Program-made: the position numbers and the translations under genes
DNA from: Methanomassiliicoccaceae archaeon UBA71
GTDB lineage: Archaea > Thermoplasmatota > Thermoplasmata > Methanomassiliicoccales > Methanomethylophilaceae
NCBI GenBank assembly: GCA_002504405.1
Contig: DARO01000005.1
Coordinates: 62,001 to 126,000 of the forward strand
Direction: 5' to 3'
Length of the DNA stretch: 64,000 nucleotides
The notes under the pieces: model-generated
Seen by the model: the letters and a program-made list of their open reading frames with translations, nothing else
Told to the model about the DNA's origin: nothing
Databases searched by the model: none
In this document: positions 32,149 to 41,797 of the stretch, in pieces
How the letters are laid out: each line of letters starts with the position of its first letter
Position numbering within the stretch: position 1 is the first letter of the stretch

Positions 32149-32535
32149 TCATTCCTCAGGAGGGTCCCAGCTCAGGACGCCGGTGCGCACCGCGCGCTCG
32201 TAGCATCCGATCTTGAAGTTCAGCAGTTCCAGGGCCTCGTCGATGGAGGCCCTCTGGTCCTCCAGATCCTTCTTCTTTCTCTGCATGAGGGCGAGCCTGT
32301 CCGGTATGGTGGAGTCCCCCATTGCGAAGAGCCTCCTGTACTCCACGATATCCTCGACGGAGAACCCTGCCGCCTTCAGGCACTGGGCGAACTTGATCGC
32401 CTCGCAGTCCTCCTCGGTGTATTCGCGGATGCCGCCCTCGGATCTCCTTATCGCGGGTATGACGCCCTCACGCTCGTAGTAGCGCAGGGTGTCCTGCGGT
32501 ATCCCGTACTTCCTGCTGACCTCTGCGATCTTCAT
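32149..32535 (-). CDS. MerR-family transcriptional regulator
   Basis: 128 residues. The N-terminal winged helix is typical (MKIAEVSRKYGIPQDTLRYYE, then GIREYTEEDCEAIKF), followed by a coiled-coil dimer helix (IPDRLALMQRKKKDLEDQR). The effector part is short with one Cys, so the signal is unknown. GGTGA lies 5 nt upstream of ATG 32535; in-frame starts at 32574 or 32625 are less likely. No divergent target is apparent except the tRNA/RNA polymerase operon. Confidence 0.88.
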   Translation of the reverse strand: MKIAEVSRKYGIPQDTLRYYEREGVIPAIRRSEGGIREYTEEDCEAIKFAQCLKAAGFSVEDIVEYRRLFAMGDSTIPDRLALMQRKKKDLEDQRASIDEALELLNFKIGCYERAVRTGVLSWDPPEE

Positions 32536-32666
32536 CCCGTCACCCGAAGAGCCTGGAGCCGACTCCACGCTCATCAATTCTATACAGGTATTAACAATTA
32601 ATCTGCTAGGAAGGCGGGTCATCATAGTTTTGGAGGGAGGCGCAGGCCGCCGTCGATTACAAGCTG

Positions 32667-32674
32667 TTATATAT
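32667..32674 (+). promoter_or_regulatory. TATA box of tRNA-Lys(UUU) and possibly the RNA polymerase operon
   Basis: TTATATAT lies 42 nt before the mature tRNA 5' end. I see no TATA box between the tRNA and rpoH, so the polymerase operon may be read from this promoter. Confidence 0.55.
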
Positions 32675-32715
32675 GAGAACGGTTTCCCTTCGAATCACAA
32701 GCTTAAGCTATCCAT

Positions 32716-32792
32716 GGGCCTGTAGCTCAGCTAGGTAGAGCATCTGACTTTTAATCAGGTGGTCAAGGGTTCGAATCCCTTCAGGCCCGCCA
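32716..32792 (+). tRNA. tRNA-Lys (anticodon UUU), CCA encoded
   Basis: Acceptor GGGCCTG pairs with CAGGCCC; anticodon stem TCTGA/TCAGG (with a G-U pair) and loop CTTTTAA give anticodon TTT; T loop TTCGAAT. Discriminator G 32789 is followed by encoded CCA. Located just upstream of rpoH. Confidence 0.95.
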
Positions 32793-32901
32793 TGGACTTC
32801 ATGAGCGATCGAACGGCGGATCAAGTATGAGGAAGGCATGCAGGGCATTTCTCGGAAACTGATTTCCAGCTGACCGGGCTGGGCAAAAGTAGGTGAATCA
32901 C

Positions 32902-33168
32902 TTGGCAGCAGAAAACATCTCGTTCAACGTCCTCAGGCACGATTTGGTGCCCGAGCATCACCTCTTGACGGAGGAGGAGGCGGAGGCAGTCCTTTCAAGG
33001 AAAGGCATGACCCGCGACCAGCTCCCCAAGATTAGGAAAAGCGATCCCGGGATCAAGGTCCTTGAGAGCATCCACGGGCCCATCGACGAGGGGCGCGTGG
33101 TCAAGATCGTAAGGAAGAGCGAAACGGCGCAGGAATTCGTGGCCTACAGGCTCGTGACCAGGGGGTAA
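32902..33168 (+). CDS. rpoH: RNA polymerase subunit H (Rpb5 C-terminal homologue)
   Basis: 88 residues. HDLVPEHHLLTEEEAEAVL and the C-terminal TAQEFVAYRLVTRG are diagnostic of archaeal RpoH. The start is TTG at 32902: AGGTGA ends 5 nt before it, and the GTG at 32893 lies inside that ribosome binding site. First protein gene of the operon rpoH-rpoB-rpoA1-rpoA2-rpl30e-nusA. Confidence 0.95.
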   Translation: MAAENISFNVLRHDLVPEHHLLTEEEAEAVLSRKGMTRDQLPKIRKSDPGIKVLESIHGPIDEGRVVKIVRKSETAQEFVAYRLVTRG

Positions 33169-33172
33169 ACAA

Positions 33173-36100
33173 TTGAGGGACCTAGTAAAACTGTACTTCA
33201 CCGAGCGCAACATTGCCAACCACCACATCTCCTCATTCAACGATTTCCTCGCCACTGCTGACAACACCAACAGCAGGATGCAGAGGATCGTGGACGACAT
33301 CAGGGTGCCCACCGATGACGCCGAGAGGGGTATCATCAAGCTGGACCCCGAGAGGACCGGCGGAAGGAACATCGAGATCCACATCGGCAGGAAGAGGGAC
33401 GAGAGCGGGAACATCGACCTGCAGGCCAAGCCGACAATCCGCGTGGAGGAGCCCAAGGTCATGGAGGCCAACGGGTACAGCCACGAGCTGACCCCCATGG
33501 AGGCCAGGCTTAGGAACCTCAACTACATGTCCCCGGTCTTCGTAAGGTTCGACGTCTACGAGGACGGAATCGAGAAGGACATTCCCGAGAGCGAGAAATG
33601 GGTCCATGTCGGCGACCTGCCCATGATGGTCAAGTCCAAGGGCTGCAACCTTAACAGGGAGGTGGTTGAGAGGCACATGGAGCGCAACCTCACCGACGCC
33701 GAGTACACCGAGGAGCTGATGAGGCAGAAGGAGGACCCCAGGGAGCCCGGAGGATACTTCATCATCGGAGGAACCGAGAGGGTCCTGATCACGCTCGAGG
33801 ACCTCGCCCCCAACAGGGTCATGGTGGAGTATAACGAGAAATACGGCGCCGCCGTCGAGGTCGCTAAAGTGTTCTCCCAGAAGGGCGGGTACCGTGCGCT
33901 CACGCTCGTAGAGAAGAAGAAGGACGGCATGGTTATGGTCTCCGTGCCCGTCGCCTCCGGGTCCATCCCGCTCATCGCCCTGATGAAGGCGCTCGGCATG
34001 GAGTCCGACGAGGAGATCTTCGAGACCATCGTCTCCGACGAGGCCATGGCGAACATCGTCTACGCCAACATCGAGGCATCGTTCGACAAGAAGACCTACG
34101 CCCCCAACGGTTACCACACCGCCGAGGATGCAATCCTGTTCCTCGAGAGGAACTTCGCCGCCGGTCAGGCGAAGGAGTACAGGACCAAGAAGGTCGAGAG
34201 CATCCTCGACAGGTCCCTGCTGCCCCACCTCGGTGACTCCGAGGCGGACCGCATGAAGAAGGCCATCTTCCTCGGGCGCATCGCCCGCTCCGTCCTGGAG
34301 CTGTCCCTCGGGAAGAGGAAGGAGGACGACAAGGACCACTACGCCAACAAGAGGCTCAAGCTGTCCGGGGACCTCATGGAGGACCTCTTCAGGACCAGCT
34401 TCAGCAGCCTCATGAAGGATCTGAAGTACCAGCTGGAGAGGAACTGGGGCAGGAAGAAGAGCGAGCTCAACATCGCCTCCTCCATCCGCCCGGACCTGCT
34501 GACGCACAAGCTACTCCACGCCCTGGCCACAGGGAACTGGGTCGGCGGGCGCGCAGGGGTCTCGCAGCTCCTCGACAGGACGTCCAACCTGTCCGCGATG
34601 TCCCACCTCAGGAGGATAACCTCATCCCTGACCAGGTCCCAGCCCCACTTCGAGGCCCGTGACCTGCACCCCACCCAGTGGGGGAGGCTGTGCCCCTCCG
34701 AGACCCCCGAGGGTCAGAACTGCGGTCTGGTGAAGAACGCCGCGCTCATCATCGACGTCTCCGAGGGCTTCCCCGAGAGCGACATCAAATGGATGCTCAG
34801 GGAGCTCGACATCGAGAACGTCAAGACAGGCAGCGGCGCCCGTGTCTATGTGAACGGGGACCTTGTCGGCGTGCATTCCGACGCCGCCAAGCTGGTGAGC
34901 GAGATCAGGGAGCGCAGGAGGTGCGGCCTGATCTCCAACGAGATCAACATCCGCTACGACCAGGAGATGGGCGAGGTCATCATCAACTGCGACGAGGGCC
35001 GCCTCAGGAGGCCCCTCCTGATCATCAAGAACGGAAGGCTCAGCATCACGAGGAAGCACATAGAGGGAATACGCGAGGGCAAAATCAGGTGGAACGACCT
35101 CTTCCGCGAGGGCATCATCGAGTGGCTCGACGCCGAGGAGGAGGAGGACGCGCTCGTCCTGGTGGAGGCCTACAGCACACCCAAAAGGTGCCCCATCTGC
35201 AACCACGCGCTGTCCCCCATGGACGCCGACTGGATGAACCCCGGGAAGGAGGGTGACGCGGTACTCAAGTGCAAATGGTGCGACGACTCCTTCACCGTCC
35301 CCAGCTACGTAGAGCCCAAGTACACCCACATGGAGATCGACCCCATGATCATCCTGGGTGTCGCCTCCGGTATCGTCCCCTACCCCGAGCACAACTCCGC
35401 CCCCCGTGTCACCATGGGTGCGGGTATGGGTAAGCAGGCCCTCGGGGTTCCGACCGCCAACTACAGGATCAGGCCCGACACCAGGGGGCACCTCATGCAG
35501 TACCCCCAGGTCCCGATGGTGCAGACTCAGACTATGAAGTTCATGGAGTACAGCCACAGGCCCGCAGGCCAGAACTTCTGCATAGCGGTCCTCTCCTACC
35601 ACGGCTACAACATCGAGGATGCGCTCGTCATGAACAAGAGCTCGGTCCAGAGGGGCCTCGGCAGGTCCACCTTCATGAGGTCGTACCGCGCCGAAGAGCG
35701 CCGCTACCCCGGAGGCCAGGAGGACCACTTCGAGATCCCCTCGCCCGACATCATGGGCGCCCGCGCGGACATGGCATACGCCGCCCTCGGAGAGGACGGT
35801 CTCATCTCGCCCGAGAGCGCGGTCACGGGGTCCGACGTCCTCATCGGAAAGACGTCGCCGCCCAGGTTCCTGGAGGAGGAGACGGACTTCCTCACCCCCC
35901 AGAAGAGGAGGGAGACGTCCGTCACCGTCAGGCCCGGGGAGAAGGGGTATGTCGATTCCGTCATGATCACCGAGTCCGAGAACGGTTCCAGGCTCGTCCG
36001 CGTCAAGGTAAGGGACGAGAGGATCCCGGAGCTCGGGGACAAGTTCTGCTCCAGGTTCGGTCAGAAGGGAGTCGTCGGAAGGCTCGTGGACCAGTGCGAC

Positions 36101-36775
36101 ATGCCGTTCACGGCTGACGGTGTCACCCCCGACCTCGTGGTCAACCCTCACGGTATCCCTTCCCGTATGACCATCGGGCACGTGCTCGAGATGATCGCGG
36201 GCAAGGTGGGGTCCATGGAGGGCCGCATCATCGACGGAACCGCCTTCTCCGGCGAGAACGAGGAGTCCATCAGGGACGGGCTCGTGAGGAACGGGTTCAA
36301 GAGGTCCGGTAAGGAGGTCATGTACGACGGTAGGACCGGACGCATGATCCAGGCGGACGTCTACACCGGCGTCATCTTCTACGAGAAGCTGCACCACATG
36401 GTCAGCGGCAAGATGCACGTCAGGTCCAGGGGACCCGTGCAGATTCTCACCAGGCAGCCCACCGAGGGACGCTCCAGGCAGGGAGGTCTCAGGTTCGGAG
36501 AGATGGAGAGGGACTGCCTCATCGGCCATGGCGCCGCCATGGTCATCAAGGACCGTCTGCTGGACGAGTCCGACGGCACTCAGCAGTGGATCTGCGGCAA
36601 CCCCAAGTGCGGCCACATCGCCATCACGGACCGCCACGGCGCCCAGTACTGCCCCGTGTGCAAGAACAACAACAGCATCTACCTGGTTCAGACATCCTAT
36701 GCGTTCAAGCTGCTCATGGACGAGCTCCTGTCGCTTGGTGTCGCCATGAGGCTCCAGCTGGAGGATTTGAGATGA
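33173..36775 (+). CDS. rpoB: RNA polymerase subunit B (unsplit B'-B'')
   Basis: 1200 residues, one uninterrupted chain combining B'' and B'. Many other methanogens split this gene; an intact form is known in Thermoplasmata and Crenarchaeota. Recognisable parts include WGRLCPSETPEGQNCGLVKN, YSHRPAGQNFC, the Mg-related GYNIEDALVMNKSS, ELGDKFCSRFGQKGV and a C-terminal zinc site (CGNPKCG ... CPVCK); another pair of CxxC (CPICN, CKWC) is inside. Start is TTG 33173, with GGGGGT 6 nt upstream, 4 nt after rpoH. I see no intein. Confidence 0.98.
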   Translation: MRDLVKLYFTERNIANHHISSFNDFLATADNTNSRMQRIVDDIRVPTDDAERGIIKLDPERTGGRNIEIHIGRKRDESGNIDLQAKPTIRVEEPKVMEANGYSHELTPMEARLRNLNYMSPVFVRFDVYEDGIEKDIPESEKWVHVGDLPMMVKSKGCNLNREVVERHMERNLTDAEYTEELMRQKEDPREPGGYFIIGGTERVLITLEDLAPNRVMVEYNEKYGAAVEVAKVFSQKGGYRALTLVEKKKDGMVMVSVPVASGSIPLIALMKALGMESDEEIFETIVSDEAMANIVYANIEASFDKKTYAPNGYHTAEDAILFLERNFAAGQAKEYRTKKVESILDRSLLPHLGDSEADRMKKAIFLGRIARSVLELSLGKRKEDDKDHYANKRLKLSGDLMEDLFRTSFSSLMKDLKYQLERNWGRKKSELNIASSIRPDLLTHKLLHALATGNWVGGRAGVSQLLDRTSNLSAMSHLRRITSSLTRSQPHFEARDLHPTQWGRLCPSETPEGQNCGLVKNAALIIDVSEGFPESDIKWMLRELDIENVKTGSGARVYVNGDLVGVHSDAAKLVSEIRERRRCGLISNEINIRYDQEMGEVIINCDEGRLRRPLLIIKNGRLSITRKHIEGIREGKIRWNDLFREGIIEWLDAEEEEDALVLVEAYSTPKRCPICNHALSPMDADWMNPGKEGDAVLKCKWCDDSFTVPSYVEPKYTHMEIDPMIILGVASGIVPYPEHNSAPRVTMGAGMGKQALGVPTANYRIRPDTRGHLMQYPQVPMVQTQTMKFMEYSHRPAGQNFCIAVLSYHGYNIEDALVMNKSSVQRGLGRSTFMRSYRAEERRYPGGQEDHFEIPSPDIMGARADMAYAALGEDGLISPESAVTGSDVLIGKTSPPRFLEEETDFLTPQKRRETSVTVRPGEKGYVDSVMITESENGSRLVRVKVRDERIPELGDKFCSRFGQKGVVGRLVDQCDMPFTADGVTPDLVVNPHGIPSRMTIGHVLEMIAGKVGSMEGRIIDGTAFSGENEESIRDGLVRNGFKRSGKEVMYDGRTGRMIQADVYTGVIFYEKLHHMVSGKMHVRSRGPVQILTRQPTEGRSRQGGLRFGEMERDCLIGHGAAMVIKDRLLDESDGTQQWICGNPKCGHIAITDRHGAQYCPVCKNNNSIYLVQTSYAFKLLMDELLSLGVAMRLQLEDLR

Positions 36776-39576
36776 CAGCGCGTGGAATCACCAAGAGGAT
36801 CGGTTCGATCAAGTTCTCCTGCGTCTCGCCCGACGAGATCAGGAGGATGTCCGCTACCAAGATCATCACCGCGGACACCTACGACGACGAGGGGTACCCC
36901 ATCGAGATGGGTCTCATGGACCCCCACATGGGAGTCATCGAGCCCGGTCTCCGCTGCAAGACATGCGGATGCAAGGTGGACGAGTGCCCCGGTCACTTCG
37001 GGCACATAGACCTGGCCATGCCGGTCATCCACGTCGGGTTCATCAAGGACATCAAGATGCTCCTGGAGTCCACCTGCTGCAAGTGCGGCAGGCTGATGCT
37101 CTCGGAGGACCAGGTCAAGGCCCGCAGGGAGAGCATGGAGAGGATGGAGGAGCTGGGCGGAGGAACGATCGACGTCAAGAACTTCTCCAAGGAGACCGCC
37201 AAGGACGCCTCCGGCAAGGGTGTGTGCCCCTACTGCGGCGCCGAGCAGATCAGGATCAAGCTGGACAAGCCCACGACCTTCCGCGAGGTCGAGGACAACC
37301 ACAAGCTCACCGCCAAGGAGGTCCGCGAGAGGCTGGAGAGGATCCCGGACGAGGACCTCGTCACCCTCGGCATCGACCCCTCCACCTGCAGGCCCGAGTG
37401 GATGGTCCTGACGGCGCTCGCCGTCCCTCCCGTCACCGTGAGGCCCTCCATCACCCTGGACTCAGGGGACAGATCCGAGGACGACCTCACCCACAAGCTG
37501 GTCGATGTCCTTAGGATCAACCAGAGGCTCAGGGAGAACCGTGACGCTGGAGCCCCCCAGCTCATCGTCGAGGACCTCTGGGAGCTCCTCCAGTACCACG
37601 TCACCACATACTTCGACAACCAGACGTCCGGAATCCCGCCCGCGAGGCACAGGTCCGGCCGCCCCCTGAAGACCCTGGCCCAGAGGCTCAAGGGAAAGGA
37701 GGGTAGGTTCAGGTCCAACCTGTCCGGTAAGCGTGTGAACTTTTCCGCGCGTACCGTCATCTCCCCCGACCCCCTGCTGTCCATCAACGAGGTCGGGGTC
37801 CCCGTGTTCGCCGCAAGGGAGCTCACCGTCCCCGTGCACGTCAACGAGCACAACATCGCCCAGATCAGGGAGATGGTGGCTCGCGGCCCGCAGCCCGTGC
37901 CCGAGAAGCCCTATGTGCCCGGGGTCAACTACGTCATACGCTCCGACGGCAGGAAGATCAGGGTCACCGACAGGAACGCCGCGGACGTGGCAGAGGGCCT
38001 CGACATCGACTATACTGTCGAGAGGCAGCTCATTGACGGCGATGTCGTACTGTTCAACAGGCAGCCCTCGCTGCACAGGATGTCCATGATGGCACACCGC
38101 GTCCGCATCATGGAGGGCAAGACATTCAGGTTCAACCTGTGCGTGTGCCCTCCCTACAACGCGGACTTCGACGGCGACGAGATGAACCTCCACGTCCTCC
38201 AGTCCGACGAGGCTCGCGCGGAGGCCAGGATCCTCATGCAGGTCCAGGAGAACATCCTGTCGCCCAGGTACGGTGGCCCGATCATCGGCGCCATCCACGA
38301 CCACATCACCGGCGCGTACTTCCTCACCCACAACAACCCCCGCTTCGACAGGTTCGAGGCGATGAACATCCTGTTCAAGCTGGACGACATCAAGGTGCCG
38401 GAGCCCCTCATCGACGAGAAAGGGGAGCCCTACTGGACCGGCAAGCAGCTGTTCTCCGTGGTTCTCCCAGAGGACTTCCGCACGACGTTCAAGGCCAACA
38501 TCTGCCAGAGCTGCAAGCCCTGCCAGAAGGAGAACTGCCCCTATGACGCATACGTCAAGATCCGCGACGGGCAGCTGCTGTGCGGTACCATCGATGTAAA
38601 GGGCATAGGGAACAGCAAGGGGAAGATCCTCGACCGCATCGCCAGGGACTACGGCTCCGACCGCGCCGCGAAGTTCATCAACCAGGTGACCAGGCTCGCT
38701 CTGGGCGCGCTGATGAACCACGGGTTCAGCACCGGGATCGGCGACGAAGACATACCCGAGGAGGCCGCGCTCCAGATCAGCAACAACACCCAGGACTGCA
38801 TCGACAAGGTGACGGACCTCGTGGCGTCCTACCAGGACGGCACGCTCGAGCAGATGCCCGGACGCTCCCTCAGGGAGACCCTGGAGGTCAGCGTCATGGG
38901 GGTCCTCGCCAACGCTCGTGACGAGGCTGGTAAGATCGCAGGTAAGCACCTGGGAATGAACAACCCCGCGGTCATCATGGCAAAAGCCGGTGCCCGTGGG
39001 TCCATGCTAAACCTCTCCCAGATGGCCGGTTGCGTAGGTCAGCAGGCTGTCCGTGGTGAGAGGCTGTCCAGAGGATACTGGGACAGGACCCTCCCCCACT
39101 TCGAGAAGGGGGACCTCGGCGCGTACGCCAGGGGATTCTGCTCCAACTCATACAAGTCCGGCCTCTCACCCACCGAGTTCTTCTTCCACGCCATGGGAGG
39201 AAGGGAGGGTCTGGTCGATACTGCCGTCAGGACGTCCAGGTCCGGTTACATGCAGAGGAGGCTCGTGTCCGCGCTCGAGGACCTGAAGCTCACATCGGAC
39301 GGAACCGTCAGGAACACCGTCGGGACCGTCGTTCAGTTCAGGTACGGGGAGGACGGGGTCGATCCCGCTAGGACCGTCAGAGGTAAGGCGATCGATCTCG
39401 ACGACCTCTTCGCCGAGGTCCTCGGGGACCAGGCAGACGAGCTCCTGCACGTGGAGACCTCCGACATCGGAGGGGACTACGGAACCCTCGAGAAGGACGA
39501 GATGGAGTACACCGAGGATGAGGAGAGCGAGGAGTTCGACGACCTCGATATGGATTACGAGAGCGGAGGTGAGTGA
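36772..39576 (+). CDS. rpoA1: RNA polymerase subunit A'
   Basis: 934 residues. The catalytic motif NADFDGDEM is at 463-471, with the three Mg-binding Asp at 465, 467 and 469. N-terminal zinc sites are CKTCGCKVDECPGHFGH and CCKCG/CPYCG, and the bridge-helix region follows SGLSPTEFFFHAMGGREGLVDTA. The ATG overlaps the rpoB stop (ATGA). The acidic C-terminal tail (EYTEDEESEEFDDLD) is unusual but at the split boundary with A''. Confidence 0.98.
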   Translation: MTARGITKRIGSIKFSCVSPDEIRRMSATKIITADTYDDEGYPIEMGLMDPHMGVIEPGLRCKTCGCKVDECPGHFGHIDLAMPVIHVGFIKDIKMLLESTCCKCGRLMLSEDQVKARRESMERMEELGGGTIDVKNFSKETAKDASGKGVCPYCGAEQIRIKLDKPTTFREVEDNHKLTAKEVRERLERIPDEDLVTLGIDPSTCRPEWMVLTALAVPPVTVRPSITLDSGDRSEDDLTHKLVDVLRINQRLRENRDAGAPQLIVEDLWELLQYHVTTYFDNQTSGIPPARHRSGRPLKTLAQRLKGKEGRFRSNLSGKRVNFSARTVISPDPLLSINEVGVPVFAARELTVPVHVNEHNIAQIREMVARGPQPVPEKPYVPGVNYVIRSDGRKIRVTDRNAADVAEGLDIDYTVERQLIDGDVVLFNRQPSLHRMSMMAHRVRIMEGKTFRFNLCVCPPYNADFDGDEMNLHVLQSDEARAEARILMQVQENILSPRYGGPIIGAIHDHITGAYFLTHNNPRFDRFEAMNILFKLDDIKVPEPLIDEKGEPYWTGKQLFSVVLPEDFRTTFKANICQSCKPCQKENCPYDAYVKIRDGQLLCGTIDVKGIGNSKGKILDRIARDYGSDRAAKFINQVTRLALGALMNHGFSTGIGDEDIPEEAALQISNNTQDCIDKVTDLVASYQDGTLEQMPGRSLRETLEVSVMGVLANARDEAGKIAGKHLGMNNPAVIMAKAGARGSMLNLSQMAGCVGQQAVRGERLSRGYWDRTLPHFEKGDLGAYARGFCSNSYKSGLSPTEFFFHAMGGREGLVDTAVRTSRSGYMQRRLVSALEDLKLTSDGTVRNTVGTVVQFRYGEDGVDPARTVRGKAIDLDDLFAEVLGDQADELLHVETSDIGGDYGTLEKDEMEYTEDEESEEFDDLDMDYESGGE

Positions 39577-39578
39577 TA

Positions 39579-41015
39579 ATGGCAAAGAAAGACACGATGA
39601 AGGCCCTGATCAACAGGGGCATCAGCGAAGAGACATCCGCTCTCCTGCTCACCAAGTACAGCTCCCTCAGCGCCATCAGCATGGCCGGGGAGGCCGAGCT
39701 GGCCGACCTGGGGCTGTCCGAGGAGGAGGCGAGGTCCGTCCTGTCCAAGATCGGCAAGAGGTCCGTCTCATCCGCGAAGGTGAAGAAGGAGGTCGAGGAG
39801 GCGGCCCCCGCAGTCCCCATGGAGGAGGTCACCCAGTACTACCAGTACTCCGAGGGGGAGCTGAGGCTCATGGCCATCGCCGACAGGCTGGACGTGAAGC
39901 TCCCGATGAAGGTCATCGTCGACATCGCGAAGCGCATCAAGGATGCCGACCTGGACGACGAGATCTGCGAGAAGCTCATCACCACCGCCAACAGGATGTA
40001 CACGTCCCACCTGATGGACCAGAACGAGTCCGCAGGCGTGATGGCCGCGCACTCCATCGGAGAGCCCGGTACCCAGATGAACATGCGTACCTTCCACTAC
40101 GCGGGAGTCGCGAACATCAACGTCACCCAGGGTCTGCCCAGGCTGATCGAGATCGTGGATGCCAGACGCGTGCCGAGCACGCCGTCCATGAACATCCCCC
40201 TCACAGGCACCGCGGCAGAGGACGAGAACGTCGCAAGGTACGTGGCGTCCAACATCGAGATGACCACTCTGCTGGACATCGCCAGCGTCGAGACTGACAT
40301 CACCAACATGAGGCTGATCGTCAAACCCGACGTGGGGAAGATGGAGGACAAGGGAATCACTCTCGACGAGCTCGTCGAGAGGCTGAACAAGGTCAAGGCG
40401 GTACGCGGTCTGGTGACCAAGTCGGGATACGACGTGGTCATCGACTCCGACGAGCCGTCTTACAAGAAGCTGCAGTCGATGTTCGACGCCATCAAGGGCG
40501 CCAAGATAAAGGGCATCGACAACATCACCAGGGCGGTTCTGTCCAAGACCGAGGGGTCTTGGAAGATCGTCACTGAGGGCAGCAACCTCAAGGAGGTGCT
40601 CAAGGTCGAGGGTGTGGATGCTGAGAACGTCATGACGAACAGCATCCTGGAGGTGGCCGATGTACTCGGTATCGAGGCGGCCAGGAACTCCATCATCCGC
40701 GAGGCCATGGGGACCCTCGGAGAGGCAGGTCTCGACGTCGACATAAGGCACATCATGCTGGTTGCCGACCTGATGACCAACGACGGCTACGTGAAAGCCA
40801 TCGGAAGGCACGGAGTGTCCGGAAAGAAGTCCTCGGTTCTCGCCAGGGCGGCTTTCGAGATCACCGCCGCGCACCTTCTGCACGCCGCGATGGTGGGCGA
40901 GGTGGACTACCTGGAAGGAGTCACCGAGAACATCATCGTCGGTCAGCCGGTCACCCTCGGTACCGGCGCAGTAAACCTTATTTACACACCCAAGAAGAAG
41001 GGGGATAAAGAATGA
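39579..41015 (+). CDS. rpoA2: RNA polymerase subunit A'' with N-terminal helix-hairpin-helix-like extension
   Basis: 478 residues. The A'' core starts near residue 85 with the trigger-loop region GVMAAHSIGEPGTQMNMRTFHYAGVA and ends with FEITAAHLLHAAMVGEVDYLEGVTENIIVGQP. Before it lie about 80 residues with a helix-hairpin-helix-like pattern (INRGISEETSALLLTKYSSL, LADLGLSEEEARSVLSKI) joined by a charged linker. GGAGGTGAG precedes ATG 39579. Translation overlaps rpl30e by 4 nt. Confidence 0.96.
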   Translation: MAKKDTMKALINRGISEETSALLLTKYSSLSAISMAGEAELADLGLSEEEARSVLSKIGKRSVSSAKVKKEVEEAAPAVPMEEVTQYYQYSEGELRLMAIADRLDVKLPMKVIVDIAKRIKDADLDDEICEKLITTANRMYTSHLMDQNESAGVMAAHSIGEPGTQMNMRTFHYAGVANINVTQGLPRLIEIVDARRVPSTPSMNIPLTGTAAEDENVARYVASNIEMTTLLDIASVETDITNMRLIVKPDVGKMEDKGITLDELVERLNKVKAVRGLVTKSGYDVVIDSDEPSYKKLQSMFDAIKGAKIKGIDNITRAVLSKTEGSWKIVTEGSNLKEVLKVEGVDAENVMTNSILEVADVLGIEAARNSIIREAMGTLGEAGLDVDIRHIMLVADLMTNDGYVKAIGRHGVSGKKSSVLARAAFEITAAHLLHAAMVGEVDYLEGVTENIIVGQPVTLGTGAVNLIYTPKKKGDKE

Positions 41016-41299
41016 GCGATGAGAAAATCGACATCAGCAGGGCATTGAAATCGGCCATCACCACCGGAAAGGTGGAGTTCGGCGTGGACCAGACAATGAA
41101 GGCAGTCAAGGCAGGAAAGGCGCAGATGGTCGTCCTCTCCAGGAACTGCCCTAGCGAGGAGCTCCGCGGGGACATCGGCGTGAAGGTGCACGTGTTCGAG
41201 GGAAACAACATGGAACTCGGCGCAATGTGCGGTAAACCCTTCTCCGTTTCTGCCCTTGTGATCATCGACAAAGGTAGCTCCAACATCTTAACGCTGTGA
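41012..41299 (+). CDS. rpl30e: Large-subunit ribosomal protein L30e
   Basis: 95 residues. FGVDQTMKAVKAGKAQMVVLSRNCP and the C-terminal PFSVSALVIIDKG are typical of L30e, an L7Ae-fold RNA-binding protein. ATGA overlap with rpoA2; conserved position between rpoA2 and nusA in Euryarchaeota. Confidence 0.95.
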   Translation: MSDEKIDISRALKSAITTGKVEFGVDQTMKAVKAGKAQMVVLSRNCPSEELRGDIGVKVHVFEGNNMELGAMCGKPFSVSALVIIDKGSSNILTL

Positions 41300-41304
41300 G
41301 GAAC

Positions 41305-41733
41305 ATGTCCGCAGATATCGTGCTTACCGAGGACACCCTGAGGTACATCGCTCTCTTCGAGCAGATTACCAAGGCGAACGCCATCGACTGCATGGACACC
41401 GAGGAGAAGCTCGTGTTCGTCGTCGAGAAGGGACAGGGGAACATAGCGGTCGGGAAGAAGGGCGACCATGTGATCAAGCTGAAGGAGAAGACCGGGAAGA
41501 ACATCCAGGTCGTGGAGTACTCCGAGGACCCTCAGCAGTTCGTAATGAACGTCTTCCACATCTACGGTCCTCAGAAGGTCGTTATCGAGCAGCGCGGAAA
41601 CATCACGCACGCCACCGTCACGGTGGACCCGAAACTCAAGGGACGTGCGATCGGCAAGGCCGGTAAGAACCTTCGCATTGCCAGGGACATCGTGAACAGG
41701 CATCACGAGATCCAGAGCCTCAGCGTCGAGTGA
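41305..41733 (+). CDS. nusA: Archaeal NusA-like transcription factor
   Basis: 142 residues: two KH domains only (VEKGQGNIAVGKKGDHVIKL and GRAIGKAGKNLRIARDIV), without the S1 and N-terminal domains of bacterial NusA, as normal in archaea. ATG 41305 follows GTGAGGAAC; the GTG at 41296 is within that ribosome binding site. Ends the RNA polymerase operon; rps12, rps7 and EF-2, which often follow in archaea, are not here. Confidence 0.95.
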   Translation: MSADIVLTEDTLRYIALFEQITKANAIDCMDTEEKLVFVVEKGQGNIAVGKKGDHVIKLKEKTGKNIQVVEYSEDPQQFVMNVFHIYGPQKVVIEQRGNITHATVTVDPKLKGRAIGKAGKNLRIARDIVNRHHEIQSLSVE

Positions 41734-41797
41734 GATCGGAGACCCCCTACGATCCCATCGTACGGTCGGGAACAAACCATTTAACCAAACCCCATTT

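Noticed and set aside
33233..34507. Long minus-strand open frames across rpoB, rpoA1 and rpoA2 (also 34622-36637 and 37462-38949)
   Set aside because: They mirror highly expressed GC-rich genes, have skewed Val/Leu/Asp/Gly composition, and show no domain.
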